DNA from: Desulfosarcina widdelii
GTDB taxonomy: Bacteria > Desulfobacterota > Desulfobacteria > Desulfobacterales > Desulfosarcinaceae
Assembly (NCBI RefSeq): GCF_009688965.1
Contig: NZ_AP021875.1
Span: forward strand, 3,844,001 to 3,908,000
DNA: 64,000 nt
Direction: 5' to 3'
A program made the translations under genes and the position numbers. The notes under the pieces were generated by a model. It ran no database searches and was not told the DNA's origin. It saw only the letters and a program-made list of their open reading frames with translations. This document shows positions 56,147-64,000 of the stretch, piece after piece. Each line of letters starts with the position of its first letter. Within the stretch, counting starts at the first letter, position 1.

Positions 56147-56425
56147 TCACCGATCCACCCGCTCCTTCAACTCCTTCCCCGGTTTAAAAAACGGTAGCTT
56201 CTTCGGAGCGATATTAACCTGTTCCACAGTTTTGGGATTGCGGCCAATGTACCCCTTGTACTCCTTTACAAAGAAGGAGCAGAATCCCCGAATCTCGACG
56301 CGATCTCCATTTGCCAGGGCGTTGGTCATTTCATCGAAAAACAGTTTCACGATATCTGCTGCCGTCGATTTTGATAGAAGCGCGTCAGAATCACTGAGTG
56401 CCTCGATAAGCTCCATTTTATTCAA
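56147..56425 (-). CDS. IHF/HU-family DNA-binding protein with a TTG start
   Basis: A 92-residue nucleoid protein starting at TTG (56425), directly after a strong ribosome site (aggaggc, 6 bases upstream). The next in-frame ATG at 56416 would also work but lies 15 bases from the ribosome site. The protein has ALANGDRVEIRGFCSFFVKEY and the arm GRNPKTVEQVNIAPKK (Val replacing the usual Gly after the Thr). It is close to the broken gene at 46456, with the same ELKERVDR end. Its partner may be the HU-type gene downstream. Confidence 0.92.
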   Translation of the reverse strand: MNKMELIEALSDSDALLSKSTAADIVKLFFDEMTNALANGDRVEIRGFCSFFVKEYKGYIGRNPKTVEQVNIAPKKLPFFKPGKELKERVDR

Positions 56426-56554
56426 TAGCTGCCTCCTAAAAATTATCATTCGGTAATATTCGTGTCATTCTCCGGTAAGGAAGATACAATATAGATCGGT
56501 CATACGCAAGGCGCTCTGAAGAGCCCTAAACCTTACCCCATCCTCCTCCCCTTA

Positions 56555-56586
56555 GAAACCGGGCAGCTCTGCGGCAGCCCGGTTTC
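56555..56586. repeat. Strong hairpin without T run
   Basis: The stem gaaaccgggc (56555-56564) pairs perfectly with gcccggtttc (56577-56586). No T run follows on either strand, so it is a weak terminator at best; it may separate the IHF-like and TetR transcripts or be a structured site. Confidence 0.6.
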
Positions 56587-56761
56587 TTCCTTGACGGGTC
56601 CAGCAAAAAAGGTTCCTGTTTCACACCCTGCTTTTCCGAACTTTTGACCGTGATATATTCACATCTTTCATTCACCGATTCCAATTCAATTTTGGCGTGC
56701 TCCCAAGGCACCCCAACCCGTTACTCGGAAACAATTGACTTGATTTTACAAAATTTCTTTA

Positions 56762-56792
56762 TTAAACATGTTTATTAATAATACATGTTTAA
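56762..56792. promoter_or_regulatory. Palindromic operator upstream of the TetR gene
   Basis: A perfect 10-bp inverted repeat, ttaaacatgt (56762-56771) and acatgtttaa (56783-56792), spaced by 11 bases, ends 14 bases before the TetR start codon. Its position and symmetry fit autoregulation by the TetR dimer and control of the RND operon. Confidence 0.75.
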
Positions 56793-56806
56793 TCAAGGGG
56801 GGGGAT

Positions 56807-57403
56807 ATGAATCGCCGGGAAGCATCCAAGCGGGAAACGCGCCAGCTCATCATGAAGGCGGCAAAAAAGCTGTTTTTGGAAAAGGATGTGGAACAGTGCA
56901 CCATGCGCGCCATCGCAAAGGAGGCCGGTGTTTCGGCGGCTTCGGTGGTGGTGCATTTCAAGAACAAGCGTGCTCTGATGGAAGCAACTCTCACCGATGA
57001 TATTGACCGGACCACCGACAATGCTATTTCAACGATGCCGTCGAAAGGTGCGCTTGCGGACAGGCTAACACATATCTGGAGTTCCATGTATGCCTTTTAC
57101 GCCAATAACCGTGATCTTTACCGGTTTTTTATAAGCAGCACGGTATTCGAAAGCGAAGAGGAAACACCCGCCTTGACAGATCAAACGATCAGATTTCTGG
57201 ATTACCTTGAAGCATTGATCGAAAACGAAAAAAAAGACGGCCGCATGGATTCCGGTGTCGATACTGAAATCATGGCCAAGGCGTTATTCTCGCAATATTT
57301 CGGAGTGCTGATCATGTTCTACCGGGACGTTTCCATGACTCCCGAGACGGCGGCCGATCTTGTTTTGGCGATGACCCGACAAACGCTGGCCGGCCTGGTG
57401 TGA
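56807..57403 (+). CDS. TetR-family transcriptional regulator
   Basis: A 198-residue repressor. Residues 10-57 form the TetR helix-turn-helix (QLIMKAAKKLFLEKDVEQC is followed by IAKEAGVSAASVVVHFKNK), and the rest is an all-helical ligand-binding domain with a C-terminal dimer region. The ATG follows aagggggggg. A perfect palindrome lies just upstream. It is encoded 28 bases before the RND transporter and should repress the whole operon until a ligand binds; the ligand is unknown but the target suggests a lipid or hydrophobic compound. Confidence 0.93.
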   Translation: MNRREASKRETRQLIMKAAKKLFLEKDVEQCTMRAIAKEAGVSAASVVVHFKNKRALMEATLTDDIDRTTDNAISTMPSKGALADRLTHIWSSMYAFYANNRDLYRFFISSTVFESEEETPALTDQTIRFLDYLEALIENEKKDGRMDSGVDTEIMAKALFSQYFGVLIMFYRDVSMTPETAADLVLAMTRQTLAGLV

Positions 57404-57431
57404 CTGCCAAACAAGTGAAAGGAACACGATC

Positions 57432-59873
57432 ATGACCAATGTCCACAGAAGACTGGAGACCCTCTTCGCCGGCATCGCGGCATGGATATATACGCATCGG
57501 TTTATCACCTTGGGAGTTATTTTGTTGATCACCGTGGTCCTTACCGGTCAACTGCCGAGATTAACCATGGACACACGCGAGGAAAGCTTTTTTCACGAAA
57601 ATGATCCTACCCTGATCGCGTATAACGAATTTCGAGATCGATTCGGTCAAGACGATATGTTTATTATCGGCATGAAGCCGGAAAAGGGTTTGACGCCGGA
57701 TTTTCTGGCGGCCATGAGCCAACTGCACAGAGAACTTGAAGAAAAGGTCCCTTATCTGGATGAAGTTACCAGCCTTGTCAATGGCCGCGTCGTCCGGGCC
57801 GAAGGCGACACCCTCATTGTGGAAGATCTCATGCCAGGACCAGTGGAAACCGTCGATGAACATCGCCGTATTATGGGGCTCATTGACCGATATCCACTCT
57901 ATGACAACTTGCTGGTCTCGACGGATCGTTCCTTGGCCATGATACTCGTAAAAGCACAGGCGGTTGTAAATACGGCAGAGGTTGATCTTATGGCCGGTTT
58001 TGAAAATGAGCCTGAATCCAGCAGCGAGCCTCACCGGCAATTTCTGAGCAACGAACAAAATGTCGAGATCGATACCGTCATCCGCAACATTGTAGAGAAA
58101 TACCGGGGTAAAGGTATTGATTTTTACTTTGCCGGCAACCCGGTCTTTGTTGCCGAGATTCAACGCGGGATTGAAAAAGATCTTGGTATGATGATACCCC
58201 TTTCCTTCCTGCTGATCGTCATTTTCCTGGCTATGCTTTTCCGCAGGATTTCCGGGGTTGTCTACCCGTTGATAGCGGTACTGCTCTCCCTTATCTCATC
58301 TTTCGGGATCATGGCCGTCTGGGGGATCCCGATATCCAATGCGATCCAGATTCTACCGACTTTTTTAATTGTTGTGGGTATCGCCAACGCTGTACACATT
58401 CTGACCATTTTTTATCAGAATTACCAAATTAACGAGGACAAGCAGCAGGCCATTGTCCAGGCTGTCGGCTATACCGGACTTCCGGTTTTCATGACCAGCT
58501 TGACCACGGCCTGCGGATTGCTGTCTTTTGTATGGGCGGATGTGGCCATCGTTGCACATCTCGGTTACGTCGCACCGGTCGGCGTGATGCTGGCTTTTGT
58601 CTATACTCTTTTTCTGTTGCCGTCCCTTGTCGCCATATTTCCGATAAAATTAATCGCGCCCTCACACTCCGGGAAACGTTTTATTGTCGACCGATTGTTT
58701 GACGGGATAACCAGGATAACCACCCAAAGACCAATCATGATCACTCTTTTATGGGCCGTTCTTTTAATTCTGGCCGGGTCCGGAGCGCTTGCCGTAAGGT
58801 TTTCGCACAATGCCATGACCTGGTTGCCGGAAGGTTCTACCGTTCGGGTTGGCACCGAAATGCTGGACCGAAAGAACGGTGGAACGGTGATGCTGGAGGT
58901 GATTGTCGATTCGGGAAGACAAAACGGTTTCCATGATCCCGATCTGCTGGCACGTCTGGCTGAAGCGGGAGAAGTGATTCCCACAATTTCCGAACATCGT
59001 ATCCGCGCGGGAAAAGTTTTTTCCATTGCCGATGCGCTAAAGGAAACCAACCGGGCCCTGAATCAGGACCGCGATGCGGCTTACATCGTCCCGGACACCC
59101 GCGAGCTGATCGCCCAGGAGCTGATCCTCTTCGAATCCAGTGGCAGCGACGATCTGACAGAACTCTCCGACAGCACCTATCAAACGGCCAGGCTATCCGT
59201 TTTGGCGCCTTTTACGGACTCGATCCTGTACAAGGACTATGTAGATCGCATCAAAAATTATCTGCAAGGCCAATTCCCCAACGAAACCGTAACGCTTACC
59301 GGTCATATGGCGCTTTTCATCGGCATTACCAAGCTCTTTATCACCAGTATGGCCAAAAGCTACCTTTTCGCGCTGCTGGTGATCACCCTTTTGATGATTC
59401 TAATGATCGGCCGGATACGGATAGGTTTGATGAGTATGATCGCCAACATCGTGCCTATCATCATGATCTTCGGCATTATGGGCGTCACCGGAATACCGCT
59501 GGATCTGTTTACCATTCTTATCGGCAGCATCGTGCTGGGCCTGGTGGTGGACGACACCATTCATTTTTTGCACCATTTCCGCAGAAGTTTCGAGGCCGGC
59601 GGGAGTGTGGAAAAAGCGGTGCGTGAAACCCTTTTCACCACCGGAAGAGCTATGGTGATCACCAGCCTGGTCCTTTGCGGCAGCTTCTTTATTTACACGA
59701 CCGCCTATCTCACCTGCAACGTACACTTCGGACTGTTGACCGGATGCGCGGTTCTGTTCGCCCTGGCTGCAGACTTTCTTATGGTGCCGGCTTTATTGAC
59801 AATCGTTTTCGGCAAACGCCTTGTTGTCAAGGGACGGCAGGGACAGGCGGTGATGAACGGCGGAGGTCACTGA
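57432..59873 (+). CDS. RND-superfamily (MMPL/SSD-type) transporter
   Basis: An 813-residue inner-membrane transporter. A single N-terminal helix (residues 20-40), a large periplasmic loop, a block of five to six helices near 245-400 (with GIANAVHILTIFYQNYQI), a helix near 430, a second periplasmic loop and a final helical block near 630-800 (LGLVVDDTIHFLHHFRRS, the typical sterol-sensing/MMPL motif with the Asp pair). It resembles transporters of hydrophobic compounds or lipids such as the hopanoid-type RND proteins. Together with the LolA-like protein and barrel encoded after it, it may move a lipid or lipid-like molecule across the envelope. Confidence 0.93.
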   Translation: MTNVHRRLETLFAGIAAWIYTHRFITLGVILLITVVLTGQLPRLTMDTREESFFHENDPTLIAYNEFRDRFGQDDMFIIGMKPEKGLTPDFLAAMSQLHRELEEKVPYLDEVTSLVNGRVVRAEGDTLIVEDLMPGPVETVDEHRRIMGLIDRYPLYDNLLVSTDRSLAMILVKAQAVVNTAEVDLMAGFENEPESSSEPHRQFLSNEQNVEIDTVIRNIVEKYRGKGIDFYFAGNPVFVAEIQRGIEKDLGMMIPLSFLLIVIFLAMLFRRISGVVYPLIAVLLSLISSFGIMAVWGIPISNAIQILPTFLIVVGIANAVHILTIFYQNYQINEDKQQAIVQAVGYTGLPVFMTSLTTACGLLSFVWADVAIVAHLGYVAPVGVMLAFVYTLFLLPSLVAIFPIKLIAPSHSGKRFIVDRLFDGITRITTQRPIMITLLWAVLLILAGSGALAVRFSHNAMTWLPEGSTVRVGTEMLDRKNGGTVMLEVIVDSGRQNGFHDPDLLARLAEAGEVIPTISEHRIRAGKVFSIADALKETNRALNQDRDAAYIVPDTRELIAQELILFESSGSDDLTELSDSTYQTARLSVLAPFTDSILYKDYVDRIKNYLQGQFPNETVTLTGHMALFIGITKLFITSMAKSYLFALLVITLLMILMIGRIRIGLMSMIANIVPIIMIFGIMGVTGIPLDLFTILIGSIVLGLVVDDTIHFLHHFRRSFEAGGSVEKAVRETLFTTGRAMVITSLVLCGSFFIYTTAYLTCNVHFGLLTGCAVLFALAADFLMVPALLTIVFGKRLVVKGRQGQAVMNGGGH

Positions 59874-59911
59874 TCACAACAATCCATACCCTGACGAGGA
59901 GACAAGCAGAG

Positions 59912-60745
59912 ATGAAAAAAGCATTCATCGTTAATCCGTGCTCGATTGCATTGATCGTCGTTGCCGCATTAACGTTCGCATCTTCGAATCTATTTGCTCA
60001 GGATGATCCGGAGGCGCGTCGCATTATGGAGATGGCCGATGCCAGGGACGACGGCGACAACCGGACTGCAGACATGGAAATGATCTTGATTGACAAAAAC
60101 GGCAGCAAACGGACCCGGAAAATAGCCTCTTTCAGCAAGGATAAGGGCGACGACACCTTGCGACTGATGTTCTTCCTGCAACCTGCGGATGTAGAAGACA
60201 CCGCTTTTCTGACCTTTGATTACGACGACCCGAACCGCGACGACGACCAATGGCTCTATCTGCCGGCCCTTCGGAAAACGAAACGAATTGCATCGTCGGA
60301 CAAAAGCGGCAGTTTCATGGGATCGGACCTGAACTACTCCGATATGACCGATCGGGAACTGGAAGACTACGACTATCGTTTTTATGAAAAAGGGCGTGAG
60401 CAGACGTTCGACGGGATCAAAACCTGGGCCATCTGGTCTATCCCGCGATCAAAAACGGTTGTGAAAGAAACCGGATACGCCAAATCGCTCCTTTTTGTGC
60501 GGCAAGATAATTATTTCGTGATTCGCTCCATCCTCTGGGTCGAAAATGGCGGAGATCTGAAATACATGATGGTCAACAGGCTGGAGCAAATAAGCGGGAT
60601 ATGGGTGGCCACCGAAATGCAGGTTGCACGAAAGGCCGGCAAGCAAACCGTTCACAAAACGCTCGTAAAATTGGACAATGTGCGTTTCGACCAGGATCTT
60701 GATGAAGCGATGTTCTCTATCCGCAGAATGGAAAAGGGACTGTAG
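59912..60745 (+). CDS. Periplasmic outer-membrane-lipoprotein-sorting (LolA-like) protein
   Basis: A 277-residue exported protein. The ATG at 59912 gives a signal peptide (hydrophobic 8-28, cleavage after LFA). The mature protein has the LolA-like half-barrel pattern seen in proteins paired with RND transporters: MEMADARDDGDNRTADMEM, later DDDQWLYLPALRKTKRI, FMGSDLNYSDMTDRELEDY, and a strand-rich C-terminus. It should carry a hydrophobic molecule from the RND protein to the outer membrane. It follows the transporter by 38 bases and its end overlaps the frame of the barrel gene. Confidence 0.92.
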   Translation: MKKAFIVNPCSIALIVVAALTFASSNLFAQDDPEARRIMEMADARDDGDNRTADMEMILIDKNGSKRTRKIASFSKDKGDDTLRLMFFLQPADVEDTAFLTFDYDDPNRDDDQWLYLPALRKTKRIASSDKSGSFMGSDLNYSDMTDRELEDYDYRFYEKGREQTFDGIKTWAIWSIPRSKTVVKETGYAKSLLFVRQDNYFVIRSILWVENGGDLKYMMVNRLEQISGIWVATEMQVARKAGKQTVHKTLVKLDNVRFDQDLDEAMFSIRRMEKGL

Positions 60746-60755
60746 GAATTCAATT

Positions 60756-62300
60756 TTGCAGACTATCGGGTATTCTTCTTTTTCCAACAGGCGATCCTTG
60801 GATGTTTTGCTGTTGACTGCCGTGTGTTTCTTTCTCTGTTTTACTGGATATCCAGCCAACGCTGCTACCGAAATTTCAGGCGATGGAGACGATAGCAACG
60901 TTAACCGTACGGTCGATGAGAACTCACCCTTCTCTGACGATGGCCTTCTTGATGGATTCGACAGCACGACAACGACGAACGGCAGCAATGATATCCTGCT
61001 GGACGGATTCGATGACGACGACACACAGAACGCAACCAGTGAAACAGATCTGCCATCGAGCACGTCTTCCGCTCAAGAATTGCCGGTCAATCTGAGTGGA
61101 AGCGCTTCACTGGCTGCATCATACAATTTTGCGCATGATCCACCCGAAGGGGACAAAAACGATTGGCGCGGGTTGTCACGCTTGAGAACGGAACTGTTTT
61201 TGGAGCTCGAAATCAAACCGTCGGATTCCTGGCGGGCATTCATCAGCGGAAAGGCTGACTACGATTTCATTTACGGAATCCGTGGCCGGGAGGACTACAC
61301 GGATGAAGTGCTGGACGATTATGAAGATGAGCTGGAATTTTGGGAGGCCTACCTGCAGGGAAACATCAGCAAGCAAATCGATTTAAAAATTGGCCGCCAA
61401 ATCGTTGTCTGGGGGGTATCGGACAATATCCGTGTCGTCGATGTGATCAATCCGCTCGACCAGAGAGAGCCCGGCATCACCGATATCGAAGATCTTCGTC
61501 TGCCGGTCTGCATGACCAAGCTCGACTATTATTGGAAGCGTTTCAATATTTCAGGTATTGCCATCCATGAAGTGCGCTTCAATAAAAATCCAGCCTATGG
61601 GTCCGATTTTTATCCTCTGGAGGTATCAGTCCCGGAGGATATCCCCGAAAGCAATTTGAACAACACCCAACTGGCTTTTTCTCTCTCCGGTGTCTTTTCG
61701 GGATGGGACGTTGCCTTTTATTGGGCGGATGTCTATTGCACCGACACGTATCTGTCCGGGGAAAACCACGACGCATCGCCATTGGCCAGACAGAAACACG
61801 CCCGCATCGAAATGGCTGGCAGCGCCGCCAATATTGCAATCGGCAACTGGCTGATCAAAGCGGAGCTGGCCTGGCTGGATGGACTGAAATTCACCAATTC
61901 GCCTGGAAAGACCTATTCCCGTCTCGACGTTCTGGCTGGTGTGGAATATGCCGGGTTCTCCGATACGCTGGTTGCCCTTGAGATAGTCAATCGCCATCTG
62001 TTCGATCATGCGAAGGCCCTCGAAAACGAACCGGACCGGTATGAACAGGACCAGGTCCAGTGGGTTGTGCGTCTGGAAAGAGATTTCCTGCACGAAAACC
62101 TGACCCTTACAATCCTGGCTTCGGTCTATGGCGAAACCGGGAATGGTGGCGCCTTCGAACGGTTTTCGGCGGAATACGATATCACCGATAGCCTTAAAAT
62201 TACCGGTGGATTGACTCTTTACCAGTCAGGAGATCTGCCAATTTTCAGGGATATTGAAGATAATGACAGATTTTTCCTTGAATTTAAGTATAGCTTTTAG
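60756..62300 (+). CDS. Outer-membrane beta-barrel protein of the RND operon
   Basis: A 514-residue exported protein. A TTG at 60756, 10 bases after the LolA-like stop, is the best start: it gives a signal peptide (LDVLLLTAVCFFLCF, cleavage after ANA). A start at 60678 overlaps the previous gene and has no ribosome site. A 70-residue linker rich in Asp, Ser and Thr follows, with the repeated element LLDGFD (twice). From about residue 105 alternating strands with aromatic edges form a barrel ending in a terminal Phe (FFLEFKYSF), the usual outer-membrane signal. It resembles the DUF1302-like porin family that partners RND and LolA-like proteins. Confidence 0.9.
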   Translation: MQTIGYSSFSNRRSLDVLLLTAVCFFLCFTGYPANAATEISGDGDDSNVNRTVDENSPFSDDGLLDGFDSTTTTNGSNDILLDGFDDDDTQNATSETDLPSSTSSAQELPVNLSGSASLAASYNFAHDPPEGDKNDWRGLSRLRTELFLELEIKPSDSWRAFISGKADYDFIYGIRGREDYTDEVLDDYEDELEFWEAYLQGNISKQIDLKIGRQIVVWGVSDNIRVVDVINPLDQREPGITDIEDLRLPVCMTKLDYYWKRFNISGIAIHEVRFNKNPAYGSDFYPLEVSVPEDIPESNLNNTQLAFSLSGVFSGWDVAFYWADVYCTDTYLSGENHDASPLARQKHARIEMAGSAANIAIGNWLIKAELAWLDGLKFTNSPGKTYSRLDVLAGVEYAGFSDTLVALEIVNRHLFDHAKALENEPDRYEQDQVQWVVRLERDFLHENLTLTILASVYGETGNGGAFERFSAEYDITDSLKITGGLTLYQSGDLPIFRDIEDNDRFFLEFKYSF

Positions 62301-62321
62301 ATTATTTCTCCTATGGGGCGA

Positions 62322-62510
62322 CTAAGCCGGATACCGTTGGCCGCAGATGTAATCCTTACGGTCATTGTAAACGGTTTGCCTGCAATAGGGGCAATTCCGG
62401 ATGATTTCATCCTTGAAAAACTCGAAGCGGTTTCCGCAATTTTTGCACGTTACATCGAAAATCGCGTCGGGTCCCCATTCCTGGGTGTTGTTTCCGGTAC
62501 ATTTTCGCAT
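62322..62510 (-). CDS. Small zinc-ribbon protein
   Basis: A 62-residue protein. C-x2-C (TCKNCGNRFEFF) and C-x2-C (NCPYCRQTVY) form a zinc ribbon, and the start MRKCTGNNTQEWGPDAIFDV and DYICGQ match a short family common in Desulfobacterota. Homologues I recall run on about ten residues past CGQ with further cysteines; here the end is RYPA, so the 3' end may be shortened. No ribosome site is obvious. The function is unknown. Confidence 0.75.
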   Translation of the reverse strand: MRKCTGNNTQEWGPDAIFDVTCKNCGNRFEFFKDEIIRNCPYCRQTVYNDRKDYICGQRYPA

Positions 62511-62667
62511 GTCTGAAACGCTTAAATAGCCGAATAATTAATTAGGGCCTGCTGAACAATCAATAAATCATTGAAAAATTTATTAAAAATTGCTAAATAT
62601 AGTGTTGTTAGTACACGGAAAACCGCCAATTTTTTCCCAAAACCTTGCACCTTCCGACACGAAAATC

Positions 62668-63228
62668 ATGTACAAACACAATTTGAAGCAACTCGAGTTT
62701 GTTGAATTTTCCCTGCCCTTTCAAGGGCATCTGTCGCGTAACAACAAATGGGTGAAATTAGCCGCGTTGATCCCGTGGGAACAGTTCGAAGAAAGATACC
62801 AAAAGAACTTCTCCAAACGCAACACCGGTCATCCGGCGCTATCGGTCAGGATGGCACTGGCGGCATTGATCATCAAGGAAGAACTGGGCGTCAGCGACAG
62901 GGACTGTGTCGAACAGATCACAGAAAACCCGTACCTCCAGTACTTTTGTGGGCTCAAGGCGTTTATCACCGAATCTCCGTTCGATGCCTCCCTATTCGTT
63001 CATTTTAGAAAACGTTTTCCAGCGGATCTTCTCAGCCAGGTGAACAACGCCATCGCCCAGAAGGTTCGTGAAAGGCAGACGCCTCCAGATGACCCGCCGC
63101 CTCAAAAAGGTGGCAACGATGAAGGCAGCGAACAGCAACCGCTTTTCAAAGAAGGTCAGTTGTTGATGGATGCCACCTGTGCACCGGCGGACATCACGTA
63201 TCCGACTGGTGTTTCCCCCGGATATTAA
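62668..63228 (+). pseudogene. IS5-type (DUF772) transposase, truncated
   Basis: The first 175 residues match the DUF772 domain of IS5-type transposases: MYKHNLKQLEFVEFSLPF start, RWVKLAALIPW-like segment, ALIIKEELGVSDRDCVEQI, NPYLQYFCGL, and SLFVHFRKRF, then MDATCAPADITYPT with the first catalytic Asp. After TYPT the normal continuation (DLSLLNEARE) is replaced by GVSPGY and a stop, so the remaining catalytic half is lost. A possible left end of the element is gggcctgctgaac near 62547. No right end is seen. Confidence 0.88.
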
Positions 63229-63545
63229 CACCTACAAACACCTAAAACACCCTCCCCACAAGGAATCGATACACTGTTAAAGGCGCTCAATATAGAAAAA
63301 TGACATCCAGCCATAGATTCTCATCTGTGGTTTATACCAGCGACTACTGGCAGTACGAAATTTCCGTTTGAAATAGCATTTCTGTTTTCCGAATCCCGCC
63401 TATATATCTCCCCTTCAATCGAGAAAAATCCATTTAATCAACCGATATCTATATATATCAATACCTGACATCCCATCCCTTCTTCTAAACACCAGTTTTT
63501 CATTAACCCCATTTACCCAACTAAAAAGAAAGGAGCCCACATCCT
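63229..63545. other. Region between truncated transposase and SSB gene
   Basis: About 320 bases without a supportable gene. It is AT-rich near 63400-63530 and ends in a ribosome site (aaaggag) before the SSB start. It likely holds the SSB promoter. Confidence 0.35.
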
Positions 63546-63887
63546 ATGATCAACCAACTCATCCTGACCGGCAACTTGGGAAACGACCCAGAAATCTTCT
63601 TCGGATCTGAAGGTGACCCGGTCACATCATTTTCCCTGGCATTCAAATCCGGTCGTGACAAAACCAGCTGGATCAAGTGTGTTGCGTTCAACAAAACGGC
63701 GGAAATCTGTGAAAAATATTTGCACCAAGGCGCCCGCATCGCTGTTGTCGGTTATCTGCAGCAATCCAAATGGAAAACCAATGAGGGTGAACCCCGCAGC
63801 AGCTTCGAAATGATCATCAACACCATCGAATTCATTAAGACAGATAACCGTGGCGGAGATGATCGCAATGAACAACATCCTTTTTAA
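63546..63887 (+). CDS. ssb: Single-stranded DNA-binding protein
   Basis: A 113-residue OB-fold protein. INQLILTGNLGNDPEIFF is the typical SSB start, with SFSLAFKS and SSFEMIIN strands; the middle has WIKCVAFNKTAEICEKYL. It binds single-stranded DNA as a tetramer. It is short and lacks the acidic tail (DDDIPF) that recruits replication partners, ending in NEQHPF, which is a partial version. Such short SSBs are common on plasmids, phages and integrative elements. The start has a ribosome site (aaaggagc). Confidence 0.92.
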   Translation: MINQLILTGNLGNDPEIFFGSEGDPVTSFSLAFKSGRDKTSWIKCVAFNKTAEICEKYLHQGARIAVVGYLQQSKWKTNEGEPRSSFEMIINTIEFIKTDNRGGDDRNEQHPF

Positions 63888-63902
63888 CGTTGAAGGAGCG
63901 CG

Positions 63903-64000
63903 ATGACCAAACGGACAACCGACCTGCTGATCAAGATTGCCATCGAAGTCGTGGACTGGATTAACATTTTGCTCAAAGAAAAAAGGAGAAAAGGTAAAAA
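63903..64000 (+). CDS. Unknown protein cut by the window end
   Basis: The frame starts at an ATG 15 bases after the SSB stop, with a ribosome site (gaaggagcg). The 32 residues seen are helical and basic at the end (KEKRRKGKK). It is probably cotranscribed with the SSB gene and may belong to a mobile element that continues past the window. Confidence 0.4.
   Translation, partial: MTKRTTDLLIKIAIEVVDWINILLKEKRRKGK

Larger units (their letters stand above)
56426..56806. other. Intergenic region with a strong hairpin and an operator
   Basis: A 380-base region between divergent genes. It holds a strong hairpin (56555-56586) and the palindrome at 56762-56792, listed separately. An open frame of 61 codons on the minus strand (56526-56711) has no ribosome site and no recognisable domain, so I do not call it. 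Confidence 0.4.

Noticed and set aside
56526..56711. A 61-codon frame upstream of the TetR gene
   Set aside because: No ribosome site or domain, and it runs across a hairpin.
31606..63228. A composite transposon formed by the two truncated transposases
   Set aside because: They belong to different families (ISNCY and IS5 types) and the genes between them look like ordinary chromosome.

Overview
The window looks like the chromosome of a sulfate-reducing Desulfobacterota (delta-proteobacterial) bacterium, probably near Desulfosarcina/Desulfatitalea; this is inferred from gene content, not from a search. Pointers are a periplasmic NiFe hydrogenase, a flavodiiron protein, an ADP-forming acyl-CoA synthetase with a CoA-transferase, many PAS/sigma-54 regulators, a Cys-type sulfatase and the small zinc-ribbon protein typical of the group.

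Layout. 1-3.8 kb: NiFe hydrogenase (small then large subunit, minus strand) behind a structured leader that ends in a terminator-like hairpin, then an acidic hypothetical gene. 3.9-4.1 kb: two tandem serine tRNAs (UGA, GCU). 4.1 to about 20.3 kb: an integrative element next to tRNA-Ser(GCU). It carries a tyrosine integrase, an overlapping excisionase-like gene, a CGNR-like zinc protein, a ParB-like protein, a tRNA-guanine-transglycosylase/DpdA-like enzyme, small DNA-binding or Cys-rich proteins, a 1582-residue protein joining primase-like, Rad3-like helicase and family A DNA polymerase regions, a radical-SAM protein, and a cargo block bracketed by two paralogous 100-residue genes. I found no right attachment site, so the right boundary is open.

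20.8-31 kb: flavodiiron protein, CoA-transferase, HAD phosphatase, a receiver domain fused to an ADP-forming acyl-CoA synthetase, a further receiver protein and a PAS/sigma-54 regulator. 31-33 kb: a decayed patch with a truncated ISNCY-type transposase. 33.2-34.2 kb: fluoride riboswitch, terminator, CrcB and DUF190. 34.3-46.1 kb: a truncated chemoreceptor-like protein, an eight-gene potassium-uptake operon with two Trk/Ktr systems under its own two-component pair, and a second histidine kinase/NtrC-type pair. 46.4-47.6 kb: an HU-family gene split by a DUF7019 cassette flanked by a 16-bp direct repeat. 48-52 kb: MscS channel, HAD hydrolase, arylsulfatase, ABM monooxygenase. 52.4-56.5 kb: membrane PAS/sigma-54 regulator, periplasmic binding protein, two HU/IHF proteins. 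56.7-62.3 kb: TetR regulator with a palindromic operator, then an RND transporter, a LolA-like lipoprotein-sorting protein and an outer-membrane barrel. 62.3-64 kb: zinc ribbon, truncated IS5-type transposase, SSB and a gene cut by the window end.

The most unusual system is the 4-20 kb element. It appears to bring its own replication engine and a base-exchange enzyme paired with a ParB-like partner, which suggests an element that replicates itself and may carry 7-deazaguanine in its DNA. That is an inference from domain content.
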